A stretch of DNA of 64,000 bases, taken from positions 24,718,001-24,782,000 of the forward strand of contig NC_079888.1 in assembly GCF_029227915.1 (NCBI RefSeq), read 5' to 3'. The notes beneath the pieces were generated by a model, which made no database searches, was not told the DNA's origin, and was given only the letters and a program-made list of their open reading frames with translations. This document shows, piece by piece, positions 10,451 through 24,310 of this stretch (positions are counted from its first letter, which is position 1; every line of letters begins with the position of its first letter). This DNA is from Hydractinia symbiolongicarpus. Lineage: Eukaryota > Cnidaria > Hydrozoa > Anthoathecata > Hydractiniidae. The position numbers were made by a program, and so were the translations under genes.

Positions 10451-12878
10451 AATTATTTTTTCACCACTAAAACGCATAAGACTTGTAGTTTTTAAAAATG
10501 TTTTCATTTTTGATGAGACGCTGAATAAAAGAAGTTTAATCGCCGGCAAACGAAAACCTGCGATTTTCCGTAAATCCCGGCTTGGCCCGTATAGTCAAAA
10601 GTATACAAAGAAAGTACCCAGGAAGTAAACTCCTTTCCCGAACGATTTTTTAAATTATTTTTTCACCACTAAAACGCATGAGACTTGTAGTTTTCAAAAA
10701 TGTTTTCATTTTTGATGAGACGCTGAATAAAAGAAGTTTAATCGCCGGCAAACGAAAACCCGCGATTTCCCGTAAATCCCGGGCTTGGCACGTATAGGCG
10801 AATGTATACAAAGAAAGTACCCTGTGAGTAAACTCATTTCCAGAACGATTTTTTAAATTATTTTTTCACCACTAAAGCCCATGAGACTTGTAGTTTTTAA
10901 AAATGTTTTCATTTTTGATGAGACGTTGAATAAAAGAAGTTTAATCGCCGGCAAACGTAAAACCGCGATTTCCCGTAAATCCCGGCTTGGCCCGTATAGT
11001 CAAAAGTATACAAAGAAAGTACCCAGGGAGTAAACTCATTTCCCGAACGATTTTTTAAATTATTATTTCACCACTAAAACGCATGAGACTTGTAGTTTTC
11101 AAGAATGTTTTCATTTTTGATGAGACGCTGAATAAAAGCAGTTTAATCGCCGGCGAACGAAAACCCGCGATTTCCCGTAAATCCCGGGCTTGGCACGTAT
11201 AGTCGAATGTATACAAAGAAAGTACCCTGTGAGTAAACTCATTTCCAAAGCGATTTTTTAAATTATTTTTTCACCACTAAAACGCATAAGACTTGTAGTT
11301 TTCAAAAATGTTTTCATTTTTGATGAGACGCTAAATAAAAGCAGTTTAATCGCCGGCAAACGAAAACCTGCGATTTCCCTAAATCCCGGACTCGGCCCGT
11401 ATAGTCGAATGTATACAAAGAAAGTACCCTGTGAGTAAACTCATTTCCAGAACGATTTTTTAAATTATTTTTCACCACTAAAACGCATAAGACTTGTAGT
11501 TTTTAAAAATATTTTCATTTTTGATGAGACGCTGAATAAAAGAAGTTTAATTGCCGGCAAACGAAAACCCGCGATTTCCCGTAAATCCCGGGCTTCGCCC
11601 GTATAGTCAAAAGTATACAAAGAAAGTACCCAGGGAGTAAACTCATTTCCCGAAAGAGTTTTTATATTATTTTTTTACCACTAAACGCATGAGACTTCTA
11701 GTTTTCAAAAATACTTTCATATTTGATGGGACTCTGAATAAAAGAAGTTTAATCGCCGGCAAACGAAAATCCGCGATTTCCCGTAAATCCCGGACTCGGC
11801 CCGTATAGTCAAAAGTATACAAAGAAAGTACCCAGGGAGTAAACTCATTTCCCGAACGATTTTTTAAATTATTCTTTCACCACTAAAACGCATGAGACTT
11901 GTAGTTTTCAAAAATGTTTTCATTTTTGATGAGACGCTTAATGAAAGAGGTTTAATCGCCGGCAAACGAAATCCCGCGTTTTCCCGTAAATCCGGGGCTT
12001 GGCCCGTATAGTCGAATGTACACAAAGAAAGTACCCAGGGAGTAAACTAATTTCCCGAACGATTTTTTAAATTTTTTTTTCACTACTAAAACGCATGAGG
12101 CTTGTAGTTTTCAAAAATGTTTTCATTTTTGATGAGACGCATAATGAAAGAGGTTTAATCGCCGGCAAACGAATTCCCGCGTTTTCCCGTAAATCCGGGG
12201 CTTGGCCCGTATAGTCGAATGTTTACAAAGAAAGTACCCAGGGAGTAAACTCATTTCCCGAACGATTTTTTAAATTTTTTTTTCACCACTAAAACGCATG
12301 AGACTTGTAGTTTTCAAAAATGTTTTCATTTTTGATGAGACGCCTAATGAAAGAGGTTTAATCGCCGGAAAACGAAAACCCGCGATTTCCCGTAAATCCC
12401 GCGCTTGGCCCGTATAGTCGAATGTATACAAAGAAAAAACCCTGTGAGTAAACTCAGTTCCAGAACGATTTTTTAAATTATTTTTTCACCACTAAAGCCC
12501 ATGAGACTTGTAGTTTTCAAAAATGTTTTCATTTTTGATGAGACGCTTAATGAAAGAGGTTTAATCGCCGGCAAACGAAATCCCGCGTTTTCCCGTAAAT
12601 CTGGGGCTTGGCCCGTATAGTCGAATGTATACAAAGAAAGTACCCTGTGAGTAAACTCATTTCCCGAACGATTTTTTAAATTATTTTTTCACCACTAAAA
12701 CGCATGACACTTGTAGTTTTCAAAAATGTTTTCATTTTTGATGAGACGCTTAATGAAAGAGGTTTAATCGCCGGAAAACGAAAACCCGCGATTTCCCGTA
12801 AATCCCGCGCTTGGCCCGTATAGTCGAATGTATACAAAGAAAGTACCCTGTGAGTAAACTCATTTCCAGAACGATTTC
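9640..12878. repeat. 16/17-mer HOR, copy 1 (3,243 bp)
   Basis: Variants in order: GCAGAATAAGAG; CCCGCCATTTCCCG; CATTTGTGATGAG; GACGTTGAATAAAAG with CGTAAAACCGCG; CGGCGAACG; CTGCGATTTCCCTAAATC; CGAAAGAGTTTTTATATT (11651); CATATTTGATGGGACTC; CGAATTCCCGCG; AAGAAAAAACCCTG. All recur 3,243 bp later. This copy has one monomer fewer near 12710-12790 than copy 2: the CATGACACTTG monomer runs straight into the GGAAAACGAAAACC end. 3,243 is 16 x 203 minus 5, explained by 1-bp deletions within the unit. Confidence 0.85.
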
Positions 12879-15800
12879 TTAAATTATTTTTTCACCACTA
12901 AAGCCCATGAGACTTGTAGTTTTTAAAAATGTTTTCATTTTTGATGAGACGCTGAATAAAAGAAGTTTAATCGCCGGCAAACGAAAACCCGCGATTTCCC
13001 GTAAATCCCGGGCTTGGCCCGTATAGTCGAATGTATACAAAGAAAGTACCCAGGGAGTAAACTCATTTCCCAAACGATTATTTAAATTATTATTTCACCA
13101 CTAAAGCCCATGAGACTTGTAGTTTTTAAAAATGTTTTCATTTTTGATGAGACGCAGAATAAGAGAAGTTTAATCGCCGGCAAACGAAAACCCGCGATTT
13201 CCCGTAAATCCCGGACTTGGCCCGTATAGTCAAAAGTATACAAGGAAAGTACCCAGTGAGTAAACTCATTTCCCGAACGAATTTTTAAATTATTTTTTCA
13301 CCACTAAAATGCATGAGACTTGTAGTTTTCAGAAATGTTTTCATTTTTGATGAGACGCTTAATGAAAGTGGTTTAATCGCCGGCAAACGAAAACCCGCCA
13401 TTTCCCGTAAACCCCGGACTCGGCCCGCATAGTCAAAAGTATACAAAGAAAGTACCCAGGGAGTAAACTCATTTCCCGAACGATTTTTTGAATTATTTTT
13501 TCACCACTAAAACGCATGAGACTTGTAGTTTTCAAAAATGTTTTCATTTGTGATGAGACGCTGAATAAAAGAAGTTTAATCGCCGGCAAACCAAAACCCG
13601 CGATTTCCCGTAAATCCAGGGCTTGGCACGTATAGTCGAATGTATACAAAGAAAGTACCCTGTGAGTAAACTCATTTCCAAAACGATTTTTTAAATTATT
13701 TTTTCACCACTAAAACGCATAAGACTTGTAGTTTTTAAAAATGTTTTCATTTTTGATGAGACGCTGAATAAAAGAAGTTTAATCGCCGGCAAACAAAAAC
13801 CCGCGATTTTCCGTAAATCCCGGCTTGGCCCGTATAGTCAAAAGTATACAAAGAAAGTACCCAGGAAGTAAACTCATTTCCCGAACGATTTTTTAAATTA
13901 TTTTTTCACCACTAAAACGCATGAGACTTGTAGTTTTCAAAAATGTTTTCATTTTTGATGAGACGCTGAATAAAAGAAGTTTAATCGCCGGCAAACGAAA
14001 ACCCGCGATTTCCCGTAAATCCCGGGCTTGGCACGTATAGGCGAATGTATACAAAGAAAGTACCCTGTGAGTAAACTCATTTCCAGAACGATTTTTTAAA
14101 TTATTTTTTCACCACTAAAGCCCATGAGACTTGTAGTTTTTAAAAATGTTTTCATTTTTGATGAGACGTTGAATAAAAGAAGTTTAATCGCCGGCAAACG
14201 TAAAACCGCGATTTCCCGTAAATCCCGGCTTGGCCCGTATAGTCAAAAGTATACAAAGAAAGTACCCAGGGAGTAAACTCATTTCCCGAACGATTTTTTA
14301 AATTATTATTTCACCACTAAAACGCATGAGACTTGTAGTTTTCAAGAATGTTTTCATTTTTGATGAGACGCTGAATAAAAGCAGTTTAATCGCCGGCGAA
14401 CGAAAACCCGCGATTTCCCGTAAATCCCGGGCTTGGCACGTGTAGTCGAATGTATACAAAGAAAGTACCCTGTGAGTAAACTCATTTCCAAAGCGATTTT
14501 TTAAATTATTTTTTCACCACTAAAACGCATAAGACTTGTAGTTTTCAAAAATGTTTTCATTTTTGATGAGACGCTAAATAAAAGCAGTTTAATCGCCGGC
14601 AAACGAAAACCTGCGATTTCCCTAAATCCCGGACTCGGCCCGTATAGTCGAATGTATACAAAGAAAGTACCCTGTGAGTAAACTCATTTCCAGAACGATT
14701 TTTTAAATTATTTTTCACCACTAAAACGCATAAGACTTGTAGTTTTTAAAAATATTTTCATTTTTGATGAGACGCTGAATAAAAGAAGTTTAATTGCCGG
14801 CAAACGAAAACCCGCGATTTCCCGTAAATCCCGGGCTTCGCCCGTATAGTCAAAAGTATGCAAAGAAAGTACCCAGGGAGTAAACTCATTTCCCGAAAGA
14901 GTTTTTATATTAGTTTTTTACCACTAAACGCATGAGACTTCTAGTTTTCAAAAATACTTTCATATTTGATGGGACTCTGAATAAAAGAAGTTTAATCGCC
15001 GGCAAACGAAAATCCGCGATTTCCCGTAAATCCCGGACTCGGCCCGTATAGTCAAAAGTATACAAAGAAAGTACCCAGGGAGTAAACTCATTTCCCGAAC
15101 GATTTTTTAAATTATTCTTTCACCACTAAAACGCATGAGACTTGTAGTTTTCAAAAATGTTTTCATTTTTGATGAGACGCTTAATGAAAGAGGTTTAATC
15201 GCCGGCAAACGAAATCCCGCGTTTTCCCGTAAATCCGGGGCTTGGCCCGTATAGTCGAATGTACACAAAGAAAGTACCCAGGGAGTAAACTAATTTCCCG
15301 AACGATTTTTTAAATTTTTTTTTCACTACTAAAACGCATGAGGCTTGTAGTTTTCAAAAATGTTTTCATTTTTGATGAGACGCATAATGAAAGAGGTTTA
15401 ATCGCCGGCAAACGAATTCCCGCGTTTTCCCGTAAATCCGGGGCTTGGCCCGTATAGTCGAATGTTTACAAAGAAAGTACCCAGGGAGTAAACTCATTTC
15501 CCGAACGATTTTTTAAATTTTTTTTTCACCACTAAAACGCATGAGACTTGTAGTTTTCAAAAATGTTTTCATTTTTGATGAGACGCTTAATGAAAGAGGT
15601 TTAATCGCCGGAAAACGAAAACCCGCGATTTCCCGTAAATCCCGCGCTTGGCCCGTATAGTCGAATGTATACAAAGAAAAAACCCTGTGAGTAAACTCAG
15701 TTCCAGAACGATTTTTTAAATTATTTTTTCACCACTAAAGCCCATGAGACTTGTAGTTTTCAAAAATGTTTTCATTTTTGATGAGACGCTTAATGAAAGA

Positions 15801-16325
15801 GGTTTAATCGCCGGCAAACGAAATCCCGCGTTTTTCCGTAAATCTGGGGCTTGGCCCGTATAGTCGAATGTATACAAAGAAAGTACCCTGTGAGTAAACT
15901 CATTTCCCGAACGATTTTTTAAATTATTTTTTCACCACTAAAACGCATGACACTTGTAGTTTTCAAAAATGTTTTCATTTTTGATGAGACGCTTAATGAA
16001 AGAGGTTTAATCGCCGGCAAACGAAATCCCGCGTTTTCCCGTAAATCCGGGGCTTGGCCCGTATAGTCGAATGTATACAAAGAAAGTACCCAGGGAGTAA
16101 ACTCATTTCCGGAACGATTTTTTAAAATTTTTTTTCACCACTAAAACGCATGAGACTTGTAGTTTTCAAAAATGTTTTCATTTTTGATGAGACGCATAAT
16201 GAAAGAGGTTTAATCGCCGGAAAACGAAAACCCGCGATTTCCCGTAAATCCCGCGCTTGGCCCGTATAGTCGAATGTATACAAAGAAAGTACCCTGTGAG
16301 TAAACTCATTTCCAGAACGATTTCT
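12879..16325. repeat. 16/17-mer HOR, copy 2 (17 monomers)
   Basis: Matches copy 1 at an offset of 3,243 over nearly its whole length, for example CGAAAGAG at 11651 and 14894. It retains an extra monomer near 15990-16190 (CGAAATCCCGCG, then GGAACGATTTTTTAAAATTTT, then CGCATAATGAAAG) that copy 1 lacks. A few private substitutions are visible, such as TATGCAAAG near 14858 and GCACGTGTAGTC near 14438. Confidence 0.85.
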
Positions 16326-18250
16326 TAAATTATTTTTTCACCACTAAAGCCCATGAGACTTGTAGTTTTTAAAAATGTTTTCATTTTTGATGAGACGCTG
16401 AATAAAAGAAGTTTAATCGCCGGCAAACGAAAACCCGCGATTTCCCGTAAATCCCGGCTTGGCCCGTATAGTCAAAAGTATACAAAGAAAGTACCCAGGG
16501 AGTAAACTCATTTCCCGAACGATTTTTTAAATTTTTTTTTCACCACTAAAACTCATGAGACTTGTAGTTTTCAAAAATGTTTTCATTTTTGATGAGACGC
16601 TGAATAAAAGAAGTTTAATCGCCGGCAAACAAAAACCCGCGATTTCCCGTAAATCCCGGGCTTGGCCCGTATAGTCAAAAGTATACAAAGAAAGTACCCA
16701 GGGAGTAAACTCATTTCCCGAACGATTTTTTATATTATTTTTTTACCACTAAACGCATGAGACTTGTAGTTTTCAAAAATACTTTCATATTTGATGGGAC
16801 GCTGAATAAAAGAAGTTTAATCGCCGGCAAACGAAAATCCGCGATTTCCCGTAAATCCCGGACTCGGCCCGTATAGTCAAAAGTATACAAAGAAAGTACC
16901 CAGGGAGTAAACTCATTTCCCGAACGATTTTTTAAATTATTTTTTCACCACTAAAACGCATGAGACTTGTAGTTTTCAAAAATATTTTCATTTTTGATGA
17001 GACGATTAATGAAAGAGGTTTAATCGCCGGCAAACGAAATCCCGCGTTTTCCCGTAAATCCGGGGCTTGGCCCGTATAGTCGAATGTATACAAAGAAAGT
17101 ACCCAGGGAGTAAACTAATTTCCCGAACGATTTTTTAAATTTTTTTTTCACCACTAAAACGCATGAGACTTGTAGTTTTCAAAAATGTTTTCATTTTTGA
17201 TGAGACGCTTAATGAAAGAGGTTTAATCGCCGGAAAACGAAAACCCGCGATTTCCCGTAAATACCGGGCTTGGCCCGTATAGTCGAATGTATACAAAGAA
17301 AGTACCCTGTGAGTAAACTCATTTCCCGAACGATTTTTTAAATTATTTTTTCAGCACTAAAACGCATGAGACTTGTAGTTTTCAAAAATGTTTTCATTTT
17401 TGATGAGACGCTTAATGAAAGAGGTTTAATCGCCCGCAAACGAAATCTCGCGTTTTCCCGTAAATCCGGGGCTTGGCCCGTATAGTCGAATGTATACAAA
17501 GAAAGTACCCAGGGAGTAAACTCATTTCCCGAACGATTTTTTAAATTTTTTTTTCACCACTAAAACGCATGAGACTTGTAGTTTTCCAAAATGTTTTCAT
17601 TTTTGATGAGACGCTTAATGAAAGAGGTTTAATCGCGGGAAAACAAAACCGGAGATTTCCCGTAAATCCCGCGCTTGGCCCGTATAGTCGAATGTATACA
17701 AAGAAAGTACCCTGTGAGTAAACTCATTTCCAGAACGATTTTTTAAATTATTTTTTCACCACTAAAGCCCATGAGACTTGTAGTTTTTAAAAATGTTTTC
17801 ATTTTTGATGAGACGCTGAATAAAAGAAGTTTAATCGCCGGCAAACGAAAACCCGCGATTTCCCGTAAATTCCGGCTTGGCCCGTATAGTCAAAAGTATA
17901 CAAAGAAAGTACCCAGAGAGTAAACTCATTTCCCGAACGATTTTTTAAATTACTTTTTCACCACTAAAACGCATGCGACTTGTAGTTTTTATAAATGTTT
18001 TCATTTTTGAAGAGACGCTGAATAAAAGAAGTTTAATCGCCGGCAAACGAAAACCTGCGATTTCCCGTAATTCCTGGACTTGGCCCGTATAGTCAAAAGT
18101 ATACAAAGAAAGTACCCACTGAGTAAACTCATTTCCCAAACGATTTTTTAAATTATTATTTCACCACTAAAACGCATGAGACTTGTAGTTTTCAAGAATG
18201 TTTTCATTTTTGATGAGACGCTAAATAAAAGCACTTTAATCGCCGGCAAA
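16326..18250. repeat. 7-mer block related to 29087-30735
   Basis: From 16321 on this block matches 29087 onward (offset 12,766). It holds CTAAAACTCATGAG (16551), GTGTTT-free TATATTATTTTTTTACC, CATATTTGATGGGACGC, GACGATTAATG, TTTTTTCAGCAC, CGCCCGCAAACGAAATCTCGCG and CGGGAAAACAAAACC. Around 17945-18250 it ends in monomers with TTTTTATAAATG, TTGAAGAGACG and GTAATTCCTGGAC, a set otherwise confined to the 6-mer HOR in the right half. Confidence 0.75.
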
Positions 18251-21052
18251 CGAAAAACCGCGATTTCCTGTAAATCCCGGCTTGGCCCGTATTGTCAAAA
18301 GTATACAAAGAAAGTACCCAGGGAGTAAACTCATTTCCCGAACGATTTTTTAAATTATTATTTCACCACTAAAACGCATAAGACTTGTAGTTTTTAAGAA
18401 TGTTTTCATTTTTGATGAGACGCTGAATAAAAGCAGTTTAATTGCCGGCAAACGAAAACCCGCGATTTCCCGTAAATCCAGGGCTTGGCACGTATAGTCG
18501 AATGTATACAAAGAAAGTACCCTGTGAGTAAACTCATTTCCAAAACGATTTTTTAAATTATTTTTTCACCACTAAAACGCATGAGACTTGTAGTTTTTAA
18601 AAATGTTTTCATTTTTGATGAGACGCTGAATAAAAGAAGTTTAATAGCCGGCAAACGAAAACCTGCGATTTTCCGTAAATCCCGGACTCGGCCCGTATAG
18701 TCAAAAGTATACAAAGAAAGTACCCAGGGTGTAAACTCATTTCCCGAACGATTTTTAAATTATTTTTTCACCACTAAAACGCATGAGACTTGTAGTTTTC
18801 AAAAATGTTTTCATTTTTGATGAGACGCTGAATAAAAGAAGTTTAATCGCCGGCAAACGAAAACCTGCGATTTCCCGTAAATCCCGGACTCGGCCCGTAT
18901 AGTCAAAAGTATACAAAGAAAGTACCCAGGGAGTAAACTCATTTCCCAAACGATTATTTTAATTATTATTTCACCACTAAAGCCCATGAGACTTGTAGTT
19001 TTTAAAAATGTTTTCATTTTTGATGAGACGCAGAATAAGAGAAGTTTAATCGCCGGCAAACGAAAACCCGCGATTTCCCGTAAATCCCGGACTCGGCCCG
19101 TATAGTCAAAAGTATACAAGGAAAGTACCCAGTGAGTAAACTCATTTCCCGAACGAATTTTTAAATTATTTTTTCACCACTAAAATGCATGAGACTTGTA
19201 GTTTTCAGAAATGTTTTCATTTTTGATGAGACGCTTAATGAAAGTGGTTTAATCGCCGGCAAACGAAAACCCGCGATTTCCCGTAAATCCCGGCTTGGCC
19301 CGTATAGTCGAAAGTACACAAAGAAAGTACCCAGGGAGTAAACTCATTTCCTGAACGATTTTTTAAATTATTTTTTCACCACTAAAACGCATGAGACTTG
19401 TAGTTTTTAAAAATGTTTTCATTTTTGATGAGACGTTGAATAAAAGAAGTTTAATCGCCGGCAAACGTAAAACCGCGATTTCCCGTAAATCCCGGCTTGG
19501 CCCGTATAGTCAAAAGTATACAAAGAAAGTACCCAGGGAGTAAACTCATTTCCCGAACGATTTTTTAAATTATTATTTCACCACTAAAACGCATGAGACT
19601 TGTAGTTTTCAAGAATGTTTTCATTTTTGATGAGACGCTGAATAAAAGCAGTTTAATCGCCGGCGAACGAAAACCCGCGATTTCCCGTAAATCCCGGGCT
19701 TGGCACGTATAGTCGAATGTATACAAAGAAAGTACCCTGTGAGTAAACTCATTTCCAAAGCGATTTTTTAAATTATTTTTTCACCACTAAAACGCATAAG
19801 ACTTGTAGTTTTCAAAAATGTTTTCATTTTTGATGAGACGCTAAATAAAAGCAGTTTAATCGCCGGCAAACGAAAACCTGCGATTTCCCTAAATCCCGGA
19901 CTCGGCCCGTATAGTCGAATGTATACAAAGAAAGTACCCTGTGAGTAAACTCATTTCCAGAACGATTTTTTAAATTATTTTTCACCACTAAAACGCATAA
20001 GACTTGTAGTTTTTAAAAATATTTTCATTTTTGATGAGACGCTGAATAAAAGAAGTTTAATCGCCGGCAAACGAAAACCCGCGATTTCCCGTAAATCCCG
20101 GACTTGGCCCGTATAGTCAAAAGTATACAAGGAAAGTACCCAGTGAGTAAACTCATTTCCCGAACGAATTTTTAAATTATTTTTTCACCACTATAATGCA
20201 TGAGACTTGTAGTTTTCAGAAATGTTTTCATTTTTGATGAGACGCTTAATGAAAGTGGTTTAATCGCCGGCAAACGAAAACCCGCCATTTCCCGTAAACC
20301 CCGGACTCGGCCCGCATAGTCAAAAGTATACAAAGAAAGTACCCAGGGAGTAAACTCATTTCCCGAACGATTTTTTGAATTATTTTTTCACCACTAAAAC
20401 GCATGAGACTTGTAGTTTTCAAAAATGTTTTCATTTTTGATGAGACGCTGAATAAAAGAAGTTTAATCGCCGGCAAACGAAAACCCGCGATTTTCCGTAA
20501 ATCCCGGCTTGGCCCGTATAGTCAAAAGTATACAAAGAAAGTACCCAGGAAGTAAACTCATTTCCCGAACGATTTTTTAAATTATTTTTTCACCACTAAA
20601 ACGCATGAGACTTGTAGTTTTCAAGAATGTTTTCATTTTTGATGAGACGCTGAATAAAAGCAGTTTAATCGCCGGCGAACGAAAACCCGCGATTTCCCGT
20701 AAATCCCGGGCTTGGCACGTATAGTCGAATGTATACAAAGAAAGTACCCTGTGAGTAAACTCATTTCCAAAGCGATTTTTTAAATTATTTTTTCACCACT
20801 AAAACGCATAAGACTTGTAGTTTTCAAAAATGTTTTCATTTTTGATGAGACGCTAAATAAAAGCAGTTTAATCGCCGGCAAACGAAAACCTGCGATTTCC
20901 CTAAATCCCGGACTCGGCCCGTATAGTCGAATGTATACAAAGAAAGTACCCTGTGAGTAAACTCATTTCCAGAACGATTTTTTAAATTATTTTTCACCAC
21001 TAAAACGCATAAGACTTGTAGTTTTTAAAAATATTTTCATTTTTGATGAGAC
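18251..21052. repeat. Mosaic of copied HOR fragments
   Basis: Consecutive stretches match distant parts of the array at different offsets. 18251 to about 19410 matches 8524 onward (offset 9,727). About 19432 to 20040 matches 10922 onward (offset 8,510). About 20050 to 20470 matches 9930 onward. The next stretch matches 10555 onward, then jumps to the CGGCGAACG monomer of 11150. 20041 and 21053 then begin the same series (offset 1,012), so a 5-mer has been duplicated. All switches preserve monomer register. Confidence 0.7.
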
Positions 21053-24000
21053 GCTGAATAAAAGAAGTTTAATCGCCGGCAAACGAAAACCCGCGATTTC
21101 CCGTAAATCCCGGACTTGGCCCGTATAGTCAAAAGTATACAAGGAAAGTACCCAGTGAGTAAACTCATTTCCCGAACGAATTTTTAAATTATTTTTTCAC
21201 CACTAAAATGCATGAGACTTGTAGTTTTCAGAAATGTTTTCATTTTTGATGAGACGCTTAATGAAAGTGGTTTAATCGCCGGCAAACGAAAACCCGCCAT
21301 TTCCCGTAAACCCCGGACTCGGCCCGCATAGTCAAAAGTATACAAAGAAAGTACCCAGGGAGTAAACTCATTTCCCGAACGATTTTTTGAATTATTTTTT
21401 CACCACTAAAACGCATGAGACTTGTAGTTTTCAAAAATGTTTTCATTTGTGATGAGACGCTGAATAAAAGAAGTTTAATCGCCGGCAAACCAAAACCCGC
21501 GATTTCCCGTAAATCCAGGGCTTGGCACGTATAGTCGAATGTATACAAAGAAAGTACCCTGTGAGTAAACTCATTTCCAAAACGATTTTTTAAATTATTT
21601 TTTCACCACTAAAACGCATAAGACTTGTAGTTTTTAAAAATGTTTTCATTTTTGATGAGACGCTGAATAAAAGAAGTTTAATCGCCGGCAAACGAAAACC
21701 CGCGATTTTCCGTAAATCCCGGCTTGGCCCGTATAGTCAAAAGTATACAAAGAAAGTACCCAGGAAGTAAACTCATTTCCCGAACGATTTTTTAAATTAT
21801 TTTTTCACCACTAAAACGCATGAGACTTGTAGTTTTCAAAAATGTTTTCATTTTTGATGAGACGCTGAATAAAAGAAGTTTAATCGCCGGCAAACGAAAA
21901 CCCGCGATTTCCCGTAAATCCCGGGCTTGGCACGTATAGGCGAATGTATACAAAGAAAGTACCCTGTGAGTAAACTCATTTCCAGAACGATTTTTTAAAT
22001 TATTTTTTCACCACTAAAGCCCATGAGACTTGTAGTTTTTAAAAATGTTTTCATTTTTGATGAGACGTTGAATAAAAGAAGTTTAATCGCCGGCAAACGT
22101 AAAACCGCGATTTCCCGTAAATCCCGGCTTGGCCCGTATAGTCAAAAGTATACAAAGAAAGTACCCAGGGAGTAAACTCATTTCCCGAACGATTTTTTAA
22201 ATTATTATTTCACCACTAAAACGCATGAGACTTGTAGTTTTCAAGAATGTTTTCATTTTTGATGAGACGCTGAATAAAAGCAGTTTAATCGCCGGCGAAC
22301 GAAAACCCGCGATTTCCCGTAAATCCCGGGCTTGGCACGTATAGTCGAATGTATACAAAGAAAGTACCCTGTGAGTAAACTCATTTCCAAAGCGATTTTT
22401 TAAATTATTTTTTCACCACTAAAACGCATAAGACTTGTAGTTTTCAAAAATGTTTTCATTTTTGATGAGACGCTAAATAAAAGCAGTTTAATCGCCGGCA
22501 AACGAAAACCTGCGATTTCCCTAAATCCCGGACTCGGCCCGTATAGTCGAATGTATACAAAGAAAGTACCCTGTGAGTAAACTCATTTCCAGAACGATTT
22601 TTTAAATTATTTTTCACCACTAAAACGCATAAGACTTGTAGTTTTTAAAAATATTTTCATTTTTGATGAGACGCTGAATAAAAGAAGTTTAATTGCCGGC
22701 AAACGAAAACCCGCGATTTCCCGTAAATCCCGGGCTTCGCCCGTATAGTCAAAAGTATACAAAGAAAGTACCCAGGGAGTAAACTCATTTCCCGAAAGAG
22801 TTTTTATATTATTTTTTTACCACTAAACGCATGAGACTTCTAGTTTTCAAAAATACTTTCATATTTGATGGGACTCTGAATAAAAGAAGTTTAATCGCCG
22901 GCAAACGAAAATCCGCGATTTCCCGTAAATCCCGGACTCGGCCCGTATAGTCAAAAGTATACAAAGAAAGTACCCAGGGAGTAAACTCATTTCCCGAACG
23001 ATTTTTTAAATTATTCTTTCACCACTAAAACGCATGAGACTTGTAGTTTTCAAAAATGTTTTCATTTTTGATGAGACGCTTAATGAAAGAGGTTTAATCG
23101 CCGGCAAACGAAATCCCGCGTTTTCCCGTAAATCCGGGGCTTGGCCCGTATAGTCGAATGTACACAAAGAAAGTACCCAGGGAATAAACTAATTTCCCGA
23201 ACGATTTTTTAAATTTTTTTTTCACTACTAAAACGCATGAGGCTTGTAGTTTTCAAAAATGTTTTCATTTTTGATGAGACGCATAATGAAAGAGGTTTAA
23301 TCGCCGGCAAACGAATTCCCGCGTTTTCCCGTAAATCCGGGGCTTGGCCCGTATAGTCGAATGTTTACAAAGAAAGTACCCAGGGAGTAAACTCATTTCC
23401 CGAACGATTTTTTAAATTTTTTTTTCACCACTAAAACGCATGAGACTTGTAGTTTTCAAAAATGTTTTCATTTTTAATGAGACGCTTAATGAAAGAGGTT
23501 TAATCGCCGGAAAACGAAAACCCGCGATTTCCCGTAAATCCCGCGCTTGGCCCGTATAGTCGAATGTATACAAAGAAAAAACCCTGTGAGTAAACTCAGT
23601 TCCAGAACGATTTTTTAAATTATTTTTTCACCACTAAAGCCCATGAGACTTGTAGTTTTCAAAAATGTTTTCATTTTTGATGAGACGCTTAATGAAAGAG
23701 GTTTAATCGCCGGCAAACGAAATCCCGCGTTTTCCCGTAAATCTGGGGCTTGGCCCGTATAGTCGAATGTATACAAAGAAAGTACCCTGTGAGTAAACTC
23801 ATTTCCCGAACGATTTTTTAAATTATTTTTTCACCACTAAAACGCATGACACTTGTAGTTTTCAAAAATGTTTTCATTTTTGATGAGACGCTTAATGAAA
23901 GAGGTTTAATCGCCGGCAAACGAAATCCCGCGTTTTCCCGTAAATCCGGGGCTTGGCCCGTATAGTCGAATGTATACAAAGAAAGTACCCAGGGAGTAAA

Positions 24001-24310
24001 CTCATTTCCGGAACGATTTTTTAAAATTTTTTTTCACCACTAAAACGCATGAGACTTGTAGTTTTCAAAAATGTTTTCATTTTTGATGAGACGCATAATG
24101 AAAGAGGTTTAATCGCCGGAAAACGAAAACCCGCGATTTCCCGTAAATCCCGCGCTTGGCCCGTATAGTCGAATGTATACAAAGAAAGTACCCTGTGAGT
24201 AAACTCATTTCCAGAACGATTTCTTAAATTATTTTTTCACCACTAAAGCCCATGAGACTTGTAGTTTTTAAAAATGTTTTCATTTTTGATGAGACGCTGA
24301 ATAAAAGAAG
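21053..24310. repeat. 16/17-mer HOR, copy 3
   Basis: Matches copy 2 at an offset of 7,899 (CGAAAGAG at 14894 and 22793; monomer 13359 and 21258). It carries AGGGAATAAAC near 23179 and TTTTTAATGAGACG near 23470, which are shared only with the following 8-mer. It ends near 24250-24310, where the sequence jumps back to the equivalent of 22690. Confidence 0.8.
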
